From assembly GCA_964590225.1 (NCBI GenBank), contig CAZPWS010000002.1:105660-169659 (forward strand): a stretch of 64,000 nt of DNA. Direction: 5' to 3'. This DNA is from JAEUSG01 sp964590225 (GTDB lineage: Bacteria; Fibrobacterota; OXYB2-FULL-49-7; JAEUSG01). The notes under the pieces were generated by a model. That model made no database searches, was not told the DNA's origin, and was given only the letters and a program-made list of their open reading frames with translations. A program made the translations under genes and the position numbers. How positions within the stretch are numbered: the stretch's first letter is position 1; each line of letters starts with the position of its first letter. This document shows positions 52,524 through 61,205 of the stretch, piece after piece.

Positions 52524-53525
52524 ATGGCTATTAAGGTTGGCATCAATGGGTTTGGCCGTATCGGCAGAATGGTTTTTCGCGCGGCGGTTCAGAATTTTAG
52601 TAACGAAATAGAAATCGTAGGGATTAACGACCTACTCGAACCCGATTATCTCGCGTATATGCTCAAGTACGACTCAGTTCATGGCCGTTTCAAAGGTTCT
52701 GTTTCGGTAGAGGGCAGCAATCTCGTTGTTAATGGTAAAAAAATTCGTCTTACCGCCGAAAAAGACCCTGCTGCACTTAAATGGAATGAGGTGGGTGCAG
52801 ATATTGTTGTTGAATCCACCGGCCTATTTTTGGATAAAGTAACAGCGGAAGCACATTTGAAGGCTGGTGCAAAAAAGGTTATCCTCTCTGCCCCTTCCAA
52901 GGACGATACTCCGATGTTTGTTTACGGTGTTAACCATACTGCTTACAAAGGCGAAGCTATTATTTCAAACGCCTCCTGTACAACTAACTGTCTTGCTCCT
53001 ATCGCTAAAGTTGTGAACGACAAATGGGGAATCAAGAGAGGTCTTATGACAACCGTCCATGCAACAACTGCCACCCAAAAAACGGTTGATGGTCCATCAA
53101 AGAAAGATTGGCGCGGCGGTAGAGGTATTCTTGAGAATATAATTCCCTCTTCAACCGGAGCTGCCAAGGCTGTTGGCAAGGTTATACCTGAACTCAACAA
53201 AAAACTTACCGGTATGGCTTTCCGCGTACCAACTTCGGATGTCTCTGTTGTTGACCTAACCGTTGAATTAAACAAGCCAGCAAAATACGAAGAGATTTGC
53301 GCGGCAATGAAAGAGGCGGCTAATGGCGCGATGAAAGGCGTTCTTGGTTATACCGACGAAAAGGTTGTTTCTACTGATTTTGTTGGCGAGCCATGCACCT
53401 CTGTTTTTGATGCCGAGGCCGGCATACAGCTCGACGATACATTTGTTAAGCTTGTCTCATGGTACGACAACGAGTGGGGTTACTCTAACAAAGTAGTAGA
53501 AATGGTAAAGATTATAGCGAAATAA
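52524..53525 (+). CDS. gap: Glyceraldehyde-3-phosphate dehydrogenase
   Basis: 333 aa. NAD-binding GFGRIGR (10-16) and active-site ASCTTNC with C152. Catalyses oxidation of glyceraldehyde-3-phosphate to 1,3-bisphosphoglycerate in glycolysis. AAGGAG precedes the ATG. First gene of gap-pgk-tpiA-secG; pgk follows after 19 nt. The 172-bp region upstream (52352-52523) probably holds the promoter, but no clear boxes could be assigned. Confidence 0.97.
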   Translation: MAIKVGINGFGRIGRMVFRAAVQNFSNEIEIVGINDLLEPDYLAYMLKYDSVHGRFKGSVSVEGSNLVVNGKKIRLTAEKDPAALKWNEVGADIVVESTGLFLDKVTAEAHLKAGAKKVILSAPSKDDTPMFVYGVNHTAYKGEAIISNASCTTNCLAPIAKVVNDKWGIKRGLMTTVHATTATQKTVDGPSKKDWRGGRGILENIIPSSTGAAKAVGKVIPELNKKLTGMAFRVPTSDVSVVDLTVELNKPAKYEEICAAMKEAANGAMKGVLGYTDEKVVSTDFVGEPCTSVFDAEAGIQLDDTFVKLVSWYDNEWGYSNKVVEMVKIIAK

Positions 53526-53544
53526 TTTTGGGGAGTTTTGATAT

Positions 53545-54816
53545 ATGGCTATATCCAAAAAAACGGTTAAAGATGTCTCCTTTAGTGGGCAAAGAGTAAT
53601 AATGCGTGTTGACTTCAATGTGCCAATGAAGGACGGTGTAGTTCAGGACGATACTCGTATTAAAGCGGCTCTTCCGTCAATTGAGTACATACTTTCACAG
53701 GGTGCAAAAAGTCTTGTTCTTATGTCCCACTTGGGAGATCCCAAAAAGGACATGAAAAAAGCGCAAGAAAAGGCAGCCAAAGAGGGTAAACCGTTTGACG
53801 AAAAGAAGTATATAGACGGTAAACATAAAATGGCTCCTGTAGCCAATCATCTTTCTGTTCTTTTGGGTAAGCCTGTTAAGCTGGCATCCGCTTGCATTGG
53901 TGCTGAGACGGAAGCGCTTGTCTCTGCTCTTGCAGGCGGAGAAGTTCTAATGCTCGAAAACACCCGTTTTCATAAGGAAGAAACCTCAAAAGAGGCTTCA
54001 GAACGGGAAAGCATGGCAAAGGTACTCGCAACTTATGGAGATATCTATGTCAACGATGCATTTGGTACTGCTCACAGGCCTCATGCCTCAACAGAGACTA
54101 TCGCTAAGTTTGTAAAGACGGCAGTAGCCGGTTTCCTAATGGAAAAGGAGCTGGAATATCTTGATGACAAAGTTGTCAAAAATCCAGCCCGTCCCTTTGT
54201 GGCTATAATTGGCGGTGCCAAGATAAGCTCCAAAATAGCGGTTCTTGAGAGTCTCCTCAGCAAGGTTGATAAGTTGATCATTGGTGGTGGGATGGCCTAC
54301 ACTTTTCTTAAGGCAAAGGGACTTGGTGTAGGGCAGTCGTTAATTGAGGAGGATATGGTTGAAACAGCAGGCAAAATACTTAAGAAAGCTGCCGAAACCA
54401 GTGTGAACATCTATCTCCCTATCGACCACATTGTAACTAAGGAGTTTAAGGCGGATGCCGAGTCTATTCATGTAGGACGGGGCAATATTGACGATGGCTA
54501 CATGGGCATGGATATCGGGCCGCTATCAATTGAAAAATTTAAGAGTGTTATTAAAGGGGCTAAAACAGTTTTCTGGAATGGACCTGTCGGTGTTTTTGAA
54601 TTCGAAAAATTCAGCAAAGGAACTGTGGCTATCGCCGATTCTCTTGCTAAACTTACTGACGCTATTACCGTTATCGGGGGCGGCGATTCTGTTTCTGCTG
54701 TAAATAAAGCGGGTGTTTCGGCAAAAATGTCGCATATTTCAACAGGTGGAGGCGCTTCGCTTGAGCTTGTTGAGGGGAAGGTGCTTCCAGGAGTGGCTGC
54801 GCTGAACGATAAATAA
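53545..54816 (+). CDS. pgk: Phosphoglycerate kinase
   Basis: 423 aa. N-terminal RVDFNVPMKDG and SLVLMSHLGDPK substrate loops, a lysine-rich insertion after about residue 68, and the C-terminal nucleotide region (IGGGDSVSAVNKAG, STGGGASLELVEG). Transfers phosphate from 1,3-bisphosphoglycerate to ADP in glycolysis. It lies 19 nt after gap and 30 nt before tpiA. Slightly longer than average because of the insertion. Confidence 0.97.
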   Translation: MAISKKTVKDVSFSGQRVIMRVDFNVPMKDGVVQDDTRIKAALPSIEYILSQGAKSLVLMSHLGDPKKDMKKAQEKAAKEGKPFDEKKYIDGKHKMAPVANHLSVLLGKPVKLASACIGAETEALVSALAGGEVLMLENTRFHKEETSKEASERESMAKVLATYGDIYVNDAFGTAHRPHASTETIAKFVKTAVAGFLMEKELEYLDDKVVKNPARPFVAIIGGAKISSKIAVLESLLSKVDKLIIGGGMAYTFLKAKGLGVGQSLIEEDMVETAGKILKKAAETSVNIYLPIDHIVTKEFKADAESIHVGRGNIDDGYMGMDIGPLSIEKFKSVIKGAKTVFWNGPVGVFEFEKFSKGTVAIADSLAKLTDAITVIGGGDSVSAVNKAGVSAKMSHISTGGGASLELVEGKVLPGVAALNDK

Positions 54817-54846
54817 AAAAGATTATTATAAGGTGGGTTTTACATC

Positions 54847-55593
54847 ATGAGAACAAAAATCATAGCTGGAAATTGGAAAATGAATAAAACTGTTCCTGAG
54901 GCTGTTGAACTTGCGAAGGCAGTTGTTTCAGTCACAAATGGGGCCAGTTCCGAAGTCGTTATTTGCCCAACATTTGTGGCTCTTGGAGCGGTTAACGAAG
55001 TCGTTAAAGGGACACATGTAGCACTTGGCGCGCAAGATGTTCACTGGGAAAAGAGCGGGGCATATACAGGCAAAGTAAGTTGCGATATGCTAAAGAGCGT
55101 TGGCGTCAAATATGTTATTATCGGGCATAGTGAGCAAAGAACACTTTTTGGCGAAACAAACGACTCGGTTAATAAAAAAGTTAAGGCCGTCCTTGCCTCT
55201 GGCATGATTCCCATAGTATGTGTAGGGGAGACCCTGAATGAAAGGGAGAGTGGCGTAACAGAAAAGGTTGTTGAAAGTCATGTGAGAGGAGCCTACAAAG
55301 ATATCTCTGCAGAAGATGCGGTCAAAACTGTTATTGCCTACGAACCTGTTTGGGCTATTGGAACCGGCAAAGTGGCGACACCTGAGCAGGCGCAGGAGGT
55401 GCATGCATTTATCAGAAAGCTAATTACTGAAATGTATGGCGCAAAAATCTCCGATTCTTTGAGAATTCAGTATGGTGGCAGCATGAAGGCTGATAATGCC
55501 CAAGAACTTTTAAAGAAGCAGGACATTGATGGGGGGTTAATTGGAGGCGCGTCGCTTAAAGCAGATGATTTTAATGGTATTGTAAGGGCCTGA
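54847..55593 (+). CDS. tpiA: Triosephosphate isomerase
   Basis: 248 aa. Catalytic residues K11 (GNWKMN), H94 (IIGHSEQR) and E166 (AYEPVWAIGTG) are all present. Interconverts dihydroxyacetone phosphate and glyceraldehyde-3-phosphate. Third gene of the glycolytic operon; secG follows 15 nt later. Confidence 0.97.
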   Translation: MRTKIIAGNWKMNKTVPEAVELAKAVVSVTNGASSEVVICPTFVALGAVNEVVKGTHVALGAQDVHWEKSGAYTGKVSCDMLKSVGVKYVIIGHSEQRTLFGETNDSVNKKVKAVLASGMIPIVCVGETLNERESGVTEKVVESHVRGAYKDISAEDAVKTVIAYEPVWAIGTGKVATPEQAQEVHAFIRKLITEMYGAKISDSLRIQYGGSMKADNAQELLKKQDIDGGLIGGASLKADDFNGIVRA

Positions 55594-55608
55594 AAAAAGG
55601 AGATTCCT

Positions 55609-56052
55609 GTGTTGTATGGCATTTTGTTGTTTTTGCTTGTTGTTGTGTCGCTCTTCCTTATGATTTTTGTATTAATGCAATCCGATAAAGGGGGCGGGCT
55701 CGCTGGTTCAATTGGTGGGATGAGTGGAGGTATGCCATTTTCTGGCCGCGAAGCTGCGACAATACTTACAAAAGGAACCACAGTTCTTGCAATCTCTTTC
55801 ATGGTGATATGCATATTACTTTCCGTAATGTCTAAGAACAGAGCAAGTGTTGCCAGCTCAAATTCGACATTGCAAAAAAGGGCTGAGAAACTTAAATCCA
55901 TTGAATCTAATGCCGCTTCCTCTGTTCTTGACCGATCATTTCAATCCGGCGGTGAAGCTGTCCTTCCTCTTCCGGCGCAATCAGAAGGCGATAATGGTTC
56001 TAATCAGGCACCAACTACAAACACGGTTACCATTCCGGGGTTAACGGAATAA
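55609..56052 (+). CDS. secG: Preprotein translocase subunit SecG
   Basis: 147 aa with a GTG start preceded by AAAGGAG. Two membrane helices (ILLFLLVVVSLFLMIFVLMQ and TVLAISFMVICILLSVM) flank the conserved SDKGGGLAGSIGG loop. SecG joins SecYE in the inner-membrane export channel. The hydrophilic tail of about 70 residues is longer than in E. coli. The tpiA-secG order is common in bacteria. Confidence 0.93.
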   Translation: MLYGILLFLLVVVSLFLMIFVLMQSDKGGGLAGSIGGMSGGMPFSGREAATILTKGTTVLAISFMVICILLSVMSKNRASVASSNSTLQKRAEKLKSIESNAASSVLDRSFQSGGEAVLPLPAQSEGDNGSNQAPTTNTVTIPGLTE

Positions 56053-56125
56053 TTTTTATCTGGAACAGCAGGAACACTTAGTAAAATTACAGTCAGGGAA
56101 AATTGAGGCAGCGATACTTCCCCTA

Positions 56126-56890
56126 ATGGGAATGTCGCTTTTTTCTTTTAGTATTGATGGTTGTGCCATTCTTGATTCATCACGAAAAGAGGAGTTTTTC
56201 AAATCGAGAAAAGGGCTTGGGCCGATAATTTTTCCCCATTTTAACCGATTTGCATTTGTACCCGATGAGTCGCCTGCCCTATTGGAAACCTTTGACCACA
56301 TAAATTTTTTAAAAGAGCTTGGAGTCAATCACCCGTTCCAACATGGAATAGGCCGCTATCTTCCATGGGAATATAAGGTTCACTCCAATCGCATTATTGG
56401 TACACTAAGCAGTTCGACCAACTATCGAGGGTTCAATGTTGGTGAATTAGCTGGATGCAGGTTTAACGCAAGCTTAGAATATAATGTTGACAACACGGGG
56501 CTTAATATCCATTTTGTTGCGTCTGCGGATAAACCAATTCATGCGGGAATCCATTATTATTATGATCTTGTAAAGAGAGATGCTGCAACCATAGCTGTAG
56601 AATATCCTTATCATGGACAGGAGTTTTTTTTAGAAAAAGGGATAGACCTATCAGTGCCAGCACCCTGTGCCGAGCGTATCTTGCTTATTACCCCCCACTA
56701 TAAATTACGGACAATTTTCGAAAGTGGGCACCCTGGCAAGAGCGATAATGTGGAGGCAGTAATAATATTCAGTCCCAAGGGCGCCTCTTTTGCCTGTATT
56801 GAGCCAATCTCATCGATTCCATCGCTTGGTCAGGAGCGCAAGGAAATTGACATTTCTATCCGGCTGGAGCCAGAAAAATTGATATATTAG
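56126..56890 (+). CDS. Aldose-1-epimerase-like (mutarotase-fold) protein, start uncertain
   Basis: 254 aa from the first ATG. The pattern (GPIIFPHFNRFAFVP, FQHGIGRYLPWEY, and a beta-sandwich run to the end) fits the galactose mutarotase-like fold. The open frame continues about 24 codons upstream with HLVKLQSGKIEAAILPLMG, which reads as the missing first strands of the fold. No ATG, GTG or TTG occurs there, so the true start may be a rare codon (CTG near 56059) shortly after the secG stop. Sugar substrate unknown. Confidence 0.55.
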   Translation: MGMSLFSFSIDGCAILDSSRKEEFFKSRKGLGPIIFPHFNRFAFVPDESPALLETFDHINFLKELGVNHPFQHGIGRYLPWEYKVHSNRIIGTLSSSTNYRGFNVGELAGCRFNASLEYNVDNTGLNIHFVASADKPIHAGIHYYYDLVKRDAATIAVEYPYHGQEFFLEKGIDLSVPAPCAERILLITPHYKLRTIFESGHPGKSDNVEAVIIFSPKGASFACIEPISSIPSLGQERKEIDISIRLEPEKLIY

Positions 56891-56900
56891 TCTTTTACAT

Positions 56901-58070
56901 ATGAATGATCGCTTCCTTATAGCAAAAAGTACCCCTTATCAGCTTCTCGAGCAGGCGTTGCTTGCCGATAAAATGCACCATGCCTATCTATTGACCGGCC
57001 CAGACGGTGTAGGGAAAACAGCACTCGCCCTCCACTTCGCTCACGCTGTACTGTGCCGTGAGGAAGCGTTGGATAAACGGCCCTGCTTCTCTTGCAGTTC
57101 TTGCCGGAAAATCGCATCATACGCACATCCAGACTTCAGATTCATTTTTCCATTCGTAAGCATAGAATCATTCAAAAAAATTGGAGCAGAAATCGGACTC
57201 AAGGAAAAAAAAGGAAAAAAGGGATCCGGCGAAAAGGTTGTCTGGGAGGACATATATTCAGATTATCAAGCAGAAATGGCCCGCGCAATAATAAAAGACC
57301 CATTTCATCCAAATGATCTCGATAAACTATTTGCCGACAAAAACAGGGAGATTTCAATTGAGGAAATTCGCCGCATTAAAGAAATGCTGCTAATGCCCCC
57401 CTCCGAATCTAAATACATAACGGTAGTTGTTCCGGATGTTGACCTTATGGGCCCTGCGGCGGCCAACGCATTTCTTAAAACTCTTGAGGAACCACCCCGT
57501 TATGTCCGTTTTTTCCTGGTTTCTTCGCGCCCGGGAGCGCTTTTGCCAACAATTAGATCGCGATGTCAACAGATAAAGTTTACGCACTTGAAGGAAGCCG
57601 AAATCGCCTCTTTCTTAAAAGTGCGTTTTGATATACCAGAAAAAAGAGCGCAGGAAGCCGCTTTCCTTTCACTTGGTTCAATTGACAACGCTTTTCTAAT
57701 TAGTGAAAACATTGATAATAAGGAGCTGGTTGATAAGGTTTTTGAATTTCTTAACTGGTTGGCAAAGCCATCACTCGGAAATGGGCTTCAGTTAGCGGCA
57801 TCATTTGAATATTCGCAATCAGATATTACAAGGTGGATTCAGTTTGCCACAATATTAATGAGAGAGCTAAGCAGAATACAGTGGTCAAATCAACCAGGAA
57901 GCGGCGAGTTGTCCCAAAGGCTGATTGGAAACGCAAATCGCATTCCGCCTGAAATCTGTTCAAAGGCAATTGATAAGCTATTTATTCTCAATGAAGGGTT
58001 GTCTAGAAACGCCAACAGCCGTATGCTGCTCCACTCCTTTTTTATTAGTCTCGCCCTTTTTTATGAATAA
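56901..58070 (+). CDS. holB: DNA polymerase III clamp-loader subunit delta-prime
   Basis: 389 aa. Walker A GPDGVGKT (33-40), a zinc module with C52, C62, C65 and C68, and the AAA+ segments AANAFLKTLEEPPRYVRFFL and TIRSRCQQI typical of HolB. Part of the clamp loader in the replisome. It lies 10 nt after the mutarotase-like gene. Its last 93 bases overlap the convergent regulator gene at 57978-59030. Confidence 0.9.
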   Translation: MNDRFLIAKSTPYQLLEQALLADKMHHAYLLTGPDGVGKTALALHFAHAVLCREEALDKRPCFSCSSCRKIASYAHPDFRFIFPFVSIESFKKIGAEIGLKEKKGKKGSGEKVVWEDIYSDYQAEMARAIIKDPFHPNDLDKLFADKNREISIEEIRRIKEMLLMPPSESKYITVVVPDVDLMGPAAANAFLKTLEEPPRYVRFFLVSSRPGALLPTIRSRCQQIKFTHLKEAEIASFLKVRFDIPEKRAQEAAFLSLGSIDNAFLISENIDNKELVDKVFEFLNWLAKPSLGNGLQLAASFEYSQSDITRWIQFATILMRELSRIQWSNQPGSGELSQRLIGNANRIPPEICSKAIDKLFILNEGLSRNANSRMLLHSFFISLALFYE

Positions 58071-59030
58071 AACAGTCGTTATATTTCCTTTTTCTTTTAT
58101 GGTAAAGCTATTCGAATAATGACGAATAAGGTAAATTCCCCTGCCGTGAGGTTTATTGATGTTTTCTGGAGCAAGGGGATTTGGCAAGAGAGAAGGATTA
58201 TATCCCTCTCCTTCGTCTATAACACCAATTCTAATATCAAGTAAATTAATATCATAAACAACAACAACTTTTTTGTTGGGGTCGTGCTTGTTGCCGTGAA
58301 TGATTGCGTTTGTAAGGAGCTCCAGAAGCACAAGACGAAAATTTTTCTGGAATTTTATGTGATACCCATACCTGTCCGCTTCTTCGGTGAGAAAACGGAT
58401 AAGAACCTTCATTTCGTCAAAATCGTGTATAACTGTTACCTTAACATTTTTAGAATCGGAAATGCCGGTTCTCGTAAGAAAATCTCTTTTTCTGGCATTC
58501 TCAAGAATTGTGCATGTCATCTTGAACCGAGTGCCTGAAAGCTGCAACTCAATCTTGTCGCTCTTTGAAAGCTGTACTATGCCTTCTCCATATTGCCATC
58601 CACGAAAAAGTGCAAGATGGCCCCCGATGGTTAATAATGGTAGCTTGACATCTGCAATTGTTGCAGACACATTAGACAATCCGCCTGTTGAGTAACGGAA
58701 AGCATTGGTCTGGTGGTCTATAATACCAAGAAAAACCCTGAAATAGGACTCCTTGTCGGTAAGGGTAAACAACTCCTCGTTAACCGCCCTTAAAACACTG
58801 GCTGGTGAAATACCAGACTTGATATGGTGTTTTATAGATAGTTTGGCCATCGCTGCGCCGTAATTACCTTCATCGCGCCGGCCTTCCATTTTAACTGCAA
58901 TAATAGCAGTTTCGTCTTCATTAATCTTTACCGCATCAAAGAGGCCACTGCTGTTGCCAGAAAGGTAGCCGCGACTGAAACTTATATTTAGTCCTGCAAT
59001 TTTTTCAGGTATTTCTACAAGCTCATCCAT
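57978..59030 (-). CDS. SpoIIE-like phosphatase domain fused to an RsbW-like ATPase
   Basis: 350 aa. Residues about 1-190 resemble a SpoIIE/PP2C phosphatase, but the canonical DVSGxG acidic motif is replaced (AVKMEG, K47), so catalysis is doubtful. Residues about 205-330 are an RsbW-type HATPase with N-box ELLTNAIIHGNKHD (237-250), DEGEGYNP (272-279) and GRGIYLIRHY (296-305). Such proteins act in partner-switching control of sigma factors. No sensor domain and no adjacent anti-sigma antagonist gene. The 3-prime end overlaps holB antisense by 93 bp. Confidence 0.75.
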   Translation of the reverse strand: MDELVEIPEKIAGLNISFSRGYLSGNSSGLFDAVKINEDETAIIAVKMEGRRDEGNYGAAMAKLSIKHHIKSGISPASVLRAVNEELFTLTDKESYFRVFLGIIDHQTNAFRYSTGGLSNVSATIADVKLPLLTIGGHLALFRGWQYGEGIVQLSKSDKIELQLSGTRFKMTCTILENARKRDFLTRTGISDSKNVKVTVIHDFDEMKVLIRFLTEEADRYGYHIKFQKNFRLVLLELLTNAIIHGNKHDPNKKVVVVYDINLLDIRIGVIDEGEGYNPSLLPNPLAPENINKPHGRGIYLIRHYSNSFTIKEKGNITTVLFIKKGETNKKGVEQHTAVGVSRQPFIENK

Positions 59031-59080
59031 ATGTATGGATGAAATTTACGCAAATCAGATTTGATATTTCCATTTAATTC

Positions 59081-60439
59081 TCACTTCAAAGTGCTTTCAT
59101 CGAGCTTGTCGTCCCAAAGGTATTTTTTTGTTTCGGCGACAATTACACTCGATAGCAGAAGAAGGGAAACCAGATTTGGTAAAGCCATAAGAGCGTTAGC
59201 CGCATCCGCAAAATCCCAGACAATTGGTAATGCAATAATGGAACCAACAAGTACAGCAATAACCCACATTGCACGGTAGGGCAAAATTGACTTTTTCCCA
59301 AAGATGTACTCTATTGCCCGTTCGCCATAATACGACCACCCCAAAATAGTCGAGAAAACAAAGGTAAGGAGTCCTACGGTAATAATTAGCGGACCCAAAA
59401 TGGGGATTTGTGAAAAGGCAGTTTTTGCCAACTGCGCCCCTTTTAAACCAGTGAAAGTTTCGGGGCTGCGTAAAAATGTGCTTACAAGTACAAGACCGGT
59501 CATTGCACAAATGACAACCGTATCCCAAAATGTTCCCGTAGCAGAAACAAGCGCCTGACGGACGGGATTACGGGTTTTAGCGGCGGCAGCAACTATAGGA
59601 GCAGAACCAAGCCCCGATTCGTTGCTAAAAAGTCCCCGAGCCATGCCGTACCTCATTGTCAATAAAAGTGTAGAACCGGCAAATCCTCCAGCAACTGCCG
59701 AAGGGGTAAACGCTCCGATTACTATTACAGAAACTGATTCTGCGAGAAATGCCCTGTTTATAAAAAGAATAAGTGCGCAGCCGACCACATAAAATATGGC
59801 CATTAATGGGACAAGAGCAGTACAAACTTTCGCGATTGATTTTACGCCACCAAGTATCACAAGAGCCGTAGCAACTGTTAAAACAAGACCAGTAAGCCAT
59901 TCCGGACAATTGATTACCTCTTTTGACATGGTAGCAATAGAATTCGCTTGCACCATGTTACCTATTCCGAAAGCCGCAATTGCCGTGAAAACGGCAAAGA
60001 GTATGCCTAGCCATTTGATACCGAGCCCCTTTTCGATTACATACATAGGGCCGCCAACAACAGAGCCGTTATCAGAAGTAGTTCTATACTTTACAGAAAG
60101 TAGTGCTTCTGAGTACTTGGTAGCAATACCAAGTACTCCTGTCATCCACATCCAGAAAATGGCACATGGCCCACCAATGGAGAGTGCTGTTGCAACCCCT
60201 ATTATGTTACCCGTACCAACCGTTGCTGCAAGTGCGGTAACAAGCGCTCCAAATTGAGAGATTTCACCATAACCATCACCGTCCCTTGTGACAGACAAGC
60301 GGATAGCTTTAAAAATATGCCGTTGAATAAATCGAAGGCGGACAGTAAGCAAAAGGTGTGTTCCCATAAGGAAAACCAGCAAAGGTGTGCCCCATAGATA
60401 GCCGTTAAGCCATGTAATTACGCTGTGTATCGCTTCCAT
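59081..60439 (-). CDS. Sodium:alanine (AGCS) symporter
   Basis: 452 aa with about ten hydrophobic helices and the family signatures GTGNIIGVATAL and FSNESGLGSAPI. These inner-membrane carriers import alanine or glycine with sodium. The ATG lies in a 73-bp region divergent from the SIMPL gene. Single gene, not obviously in an operon. Confidence 0.92.
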   Translation of the reverse strand: MEAIHSVITWLNGYLWGTPLLVFLMGTHLLLTVRLRFIQRHIFKAIRLSVTRDGDGYGEISQFGALVTALAATVGTGNIIGVATALSIGGPCAIFWMWMTGVLGIATKYSEALLSVKYRTTSDNGSVVGGPMYVIEKGLGIKWLGILFAVFTAIAAFGIGNMVQANSIATMSKEVINCPEWLTGLVLTVATALVILGGVKSIAKVCTALVPLMAIFYVVGCALILFINRAFLAESVSVIVIGAFTPSAVAGGFAGSTLLLTMRYGMARGLFSNESGLGSAPIVAAAAKTRNPVRQALVSATGTFWDTVVICAMTGLVLVSTFLRSPETFTGLKGAQLAKTAFSQIPILGPLIITVGLLTFVFSTILGWSYYGERAIEYIFGKKSILPYRAMWVIAVLVGSIIALPIVWDFADAANALMALPNLVSLLLLSSVIVAETKKYLWDDKLDESTLK

Positions 60440-60512
60440 GATAACAGCAAAATAAATATTGGTGTACGCAGAATAGTTATCTTTTCGATACAGAGTCTAA
60501 GGAGGTTTCTTA

Positions 60513-61205
60513 ATGAAATTTATAATCACAGTATTACTCATAACAGCATCGCTCTTTTCGGGCGAAGGGCAACAGGGTATAACAAGGATAATATCTGTTA
60601 TTGGTACTGGTGAAGCTGCCTTGCGGCCAAATATGGCTATTATAAATATCGGAGCTACTTACACTGATGTTAATTTGTCAAATGCTATGAGGCAAACCAA
60701 CAAGGCACTATCAACCTTGTATAAGGTTTGCAAGGGGCTTTCAATCGATACAAACGATATTCAAACCAATAATCTTTCCGTTAATAGCGACTATGATTAC
60801 AGCGAAAGAGGCGGTAGAAAATTTCGTGGGTATCAGGTGTCGAGTAGCTATTCCATTATTGTGCGAAATATAAAATTGATTGACAGCTTAATTTCTATGC
60901 TTTCATCTACTGGTGTTAATGAGGTTAGTTCACTTCGTTTCGATTACGACAAGAAGGAAGCGGTAAAAGACAGTTTGATGCTTGTAGCTATTGACAAAGC
61001 AAAAATTACGGCAGAAAAAATGGCGAAACGGAGCGGGATGAAACTTGGCAAGCCAGTAAAAATAAATAACCCGTTCTTTGATAATATGGTTCCAAGAGAT
61101 AATGTATCATTTAGTAGGATGGCGGTAGCCGAGAGCTCCACGATAGCACCAGGAAGCCTGACAATTCAGACATCCGTCATAGTTGAGTTTGAGCTGCTTG
61201 AATGA
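60513..61205 (+). CDS. SIMPL (DUF541)-domain exported protein
   Basis: 230 aa with a signal peptide (MKFIITVLLITASLFSG). The SIMPL pattern is seen in ISVIGTGEAALRPNMAIINI, RGYQVSSSYSIIVRN and AKITAEKMAKRSGMKLGKP. Periplasmic or surface proteins of this family form ring-like oligomers; function is unclear. It overlaps the antiporter gene by 4 nt (ATGA), so the two are co-translated. Confidence 0.85.
   Translation: MKFIITVLLITASLFSGEGQQGITRIISVIGTGEAALRPNMAIINIGATYTDVNLSNAMRQTNKALSTLYKVCKGLSIDTNDIQTNNLSVNSDYDYSERGGRKFRGYQVSSSYSIIVRNIKLIDSLISMLSSTGVNEVSSLRFDYDKKEAVKDSLMLVAIDKAKITAEKMAKRSGMKLGKPVKINNPFFDNMVPRDNVSFSRMAVAESSTIAPGSLTIQTSVIVEFELLE

Noticed and set aside
59075..59100. Short CACTTCAAAGTG hairpin at the end of the alanine symporter gene as terminator
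   Set aside because: The stem is short and lies within the stop region without a T-run on the proper side.
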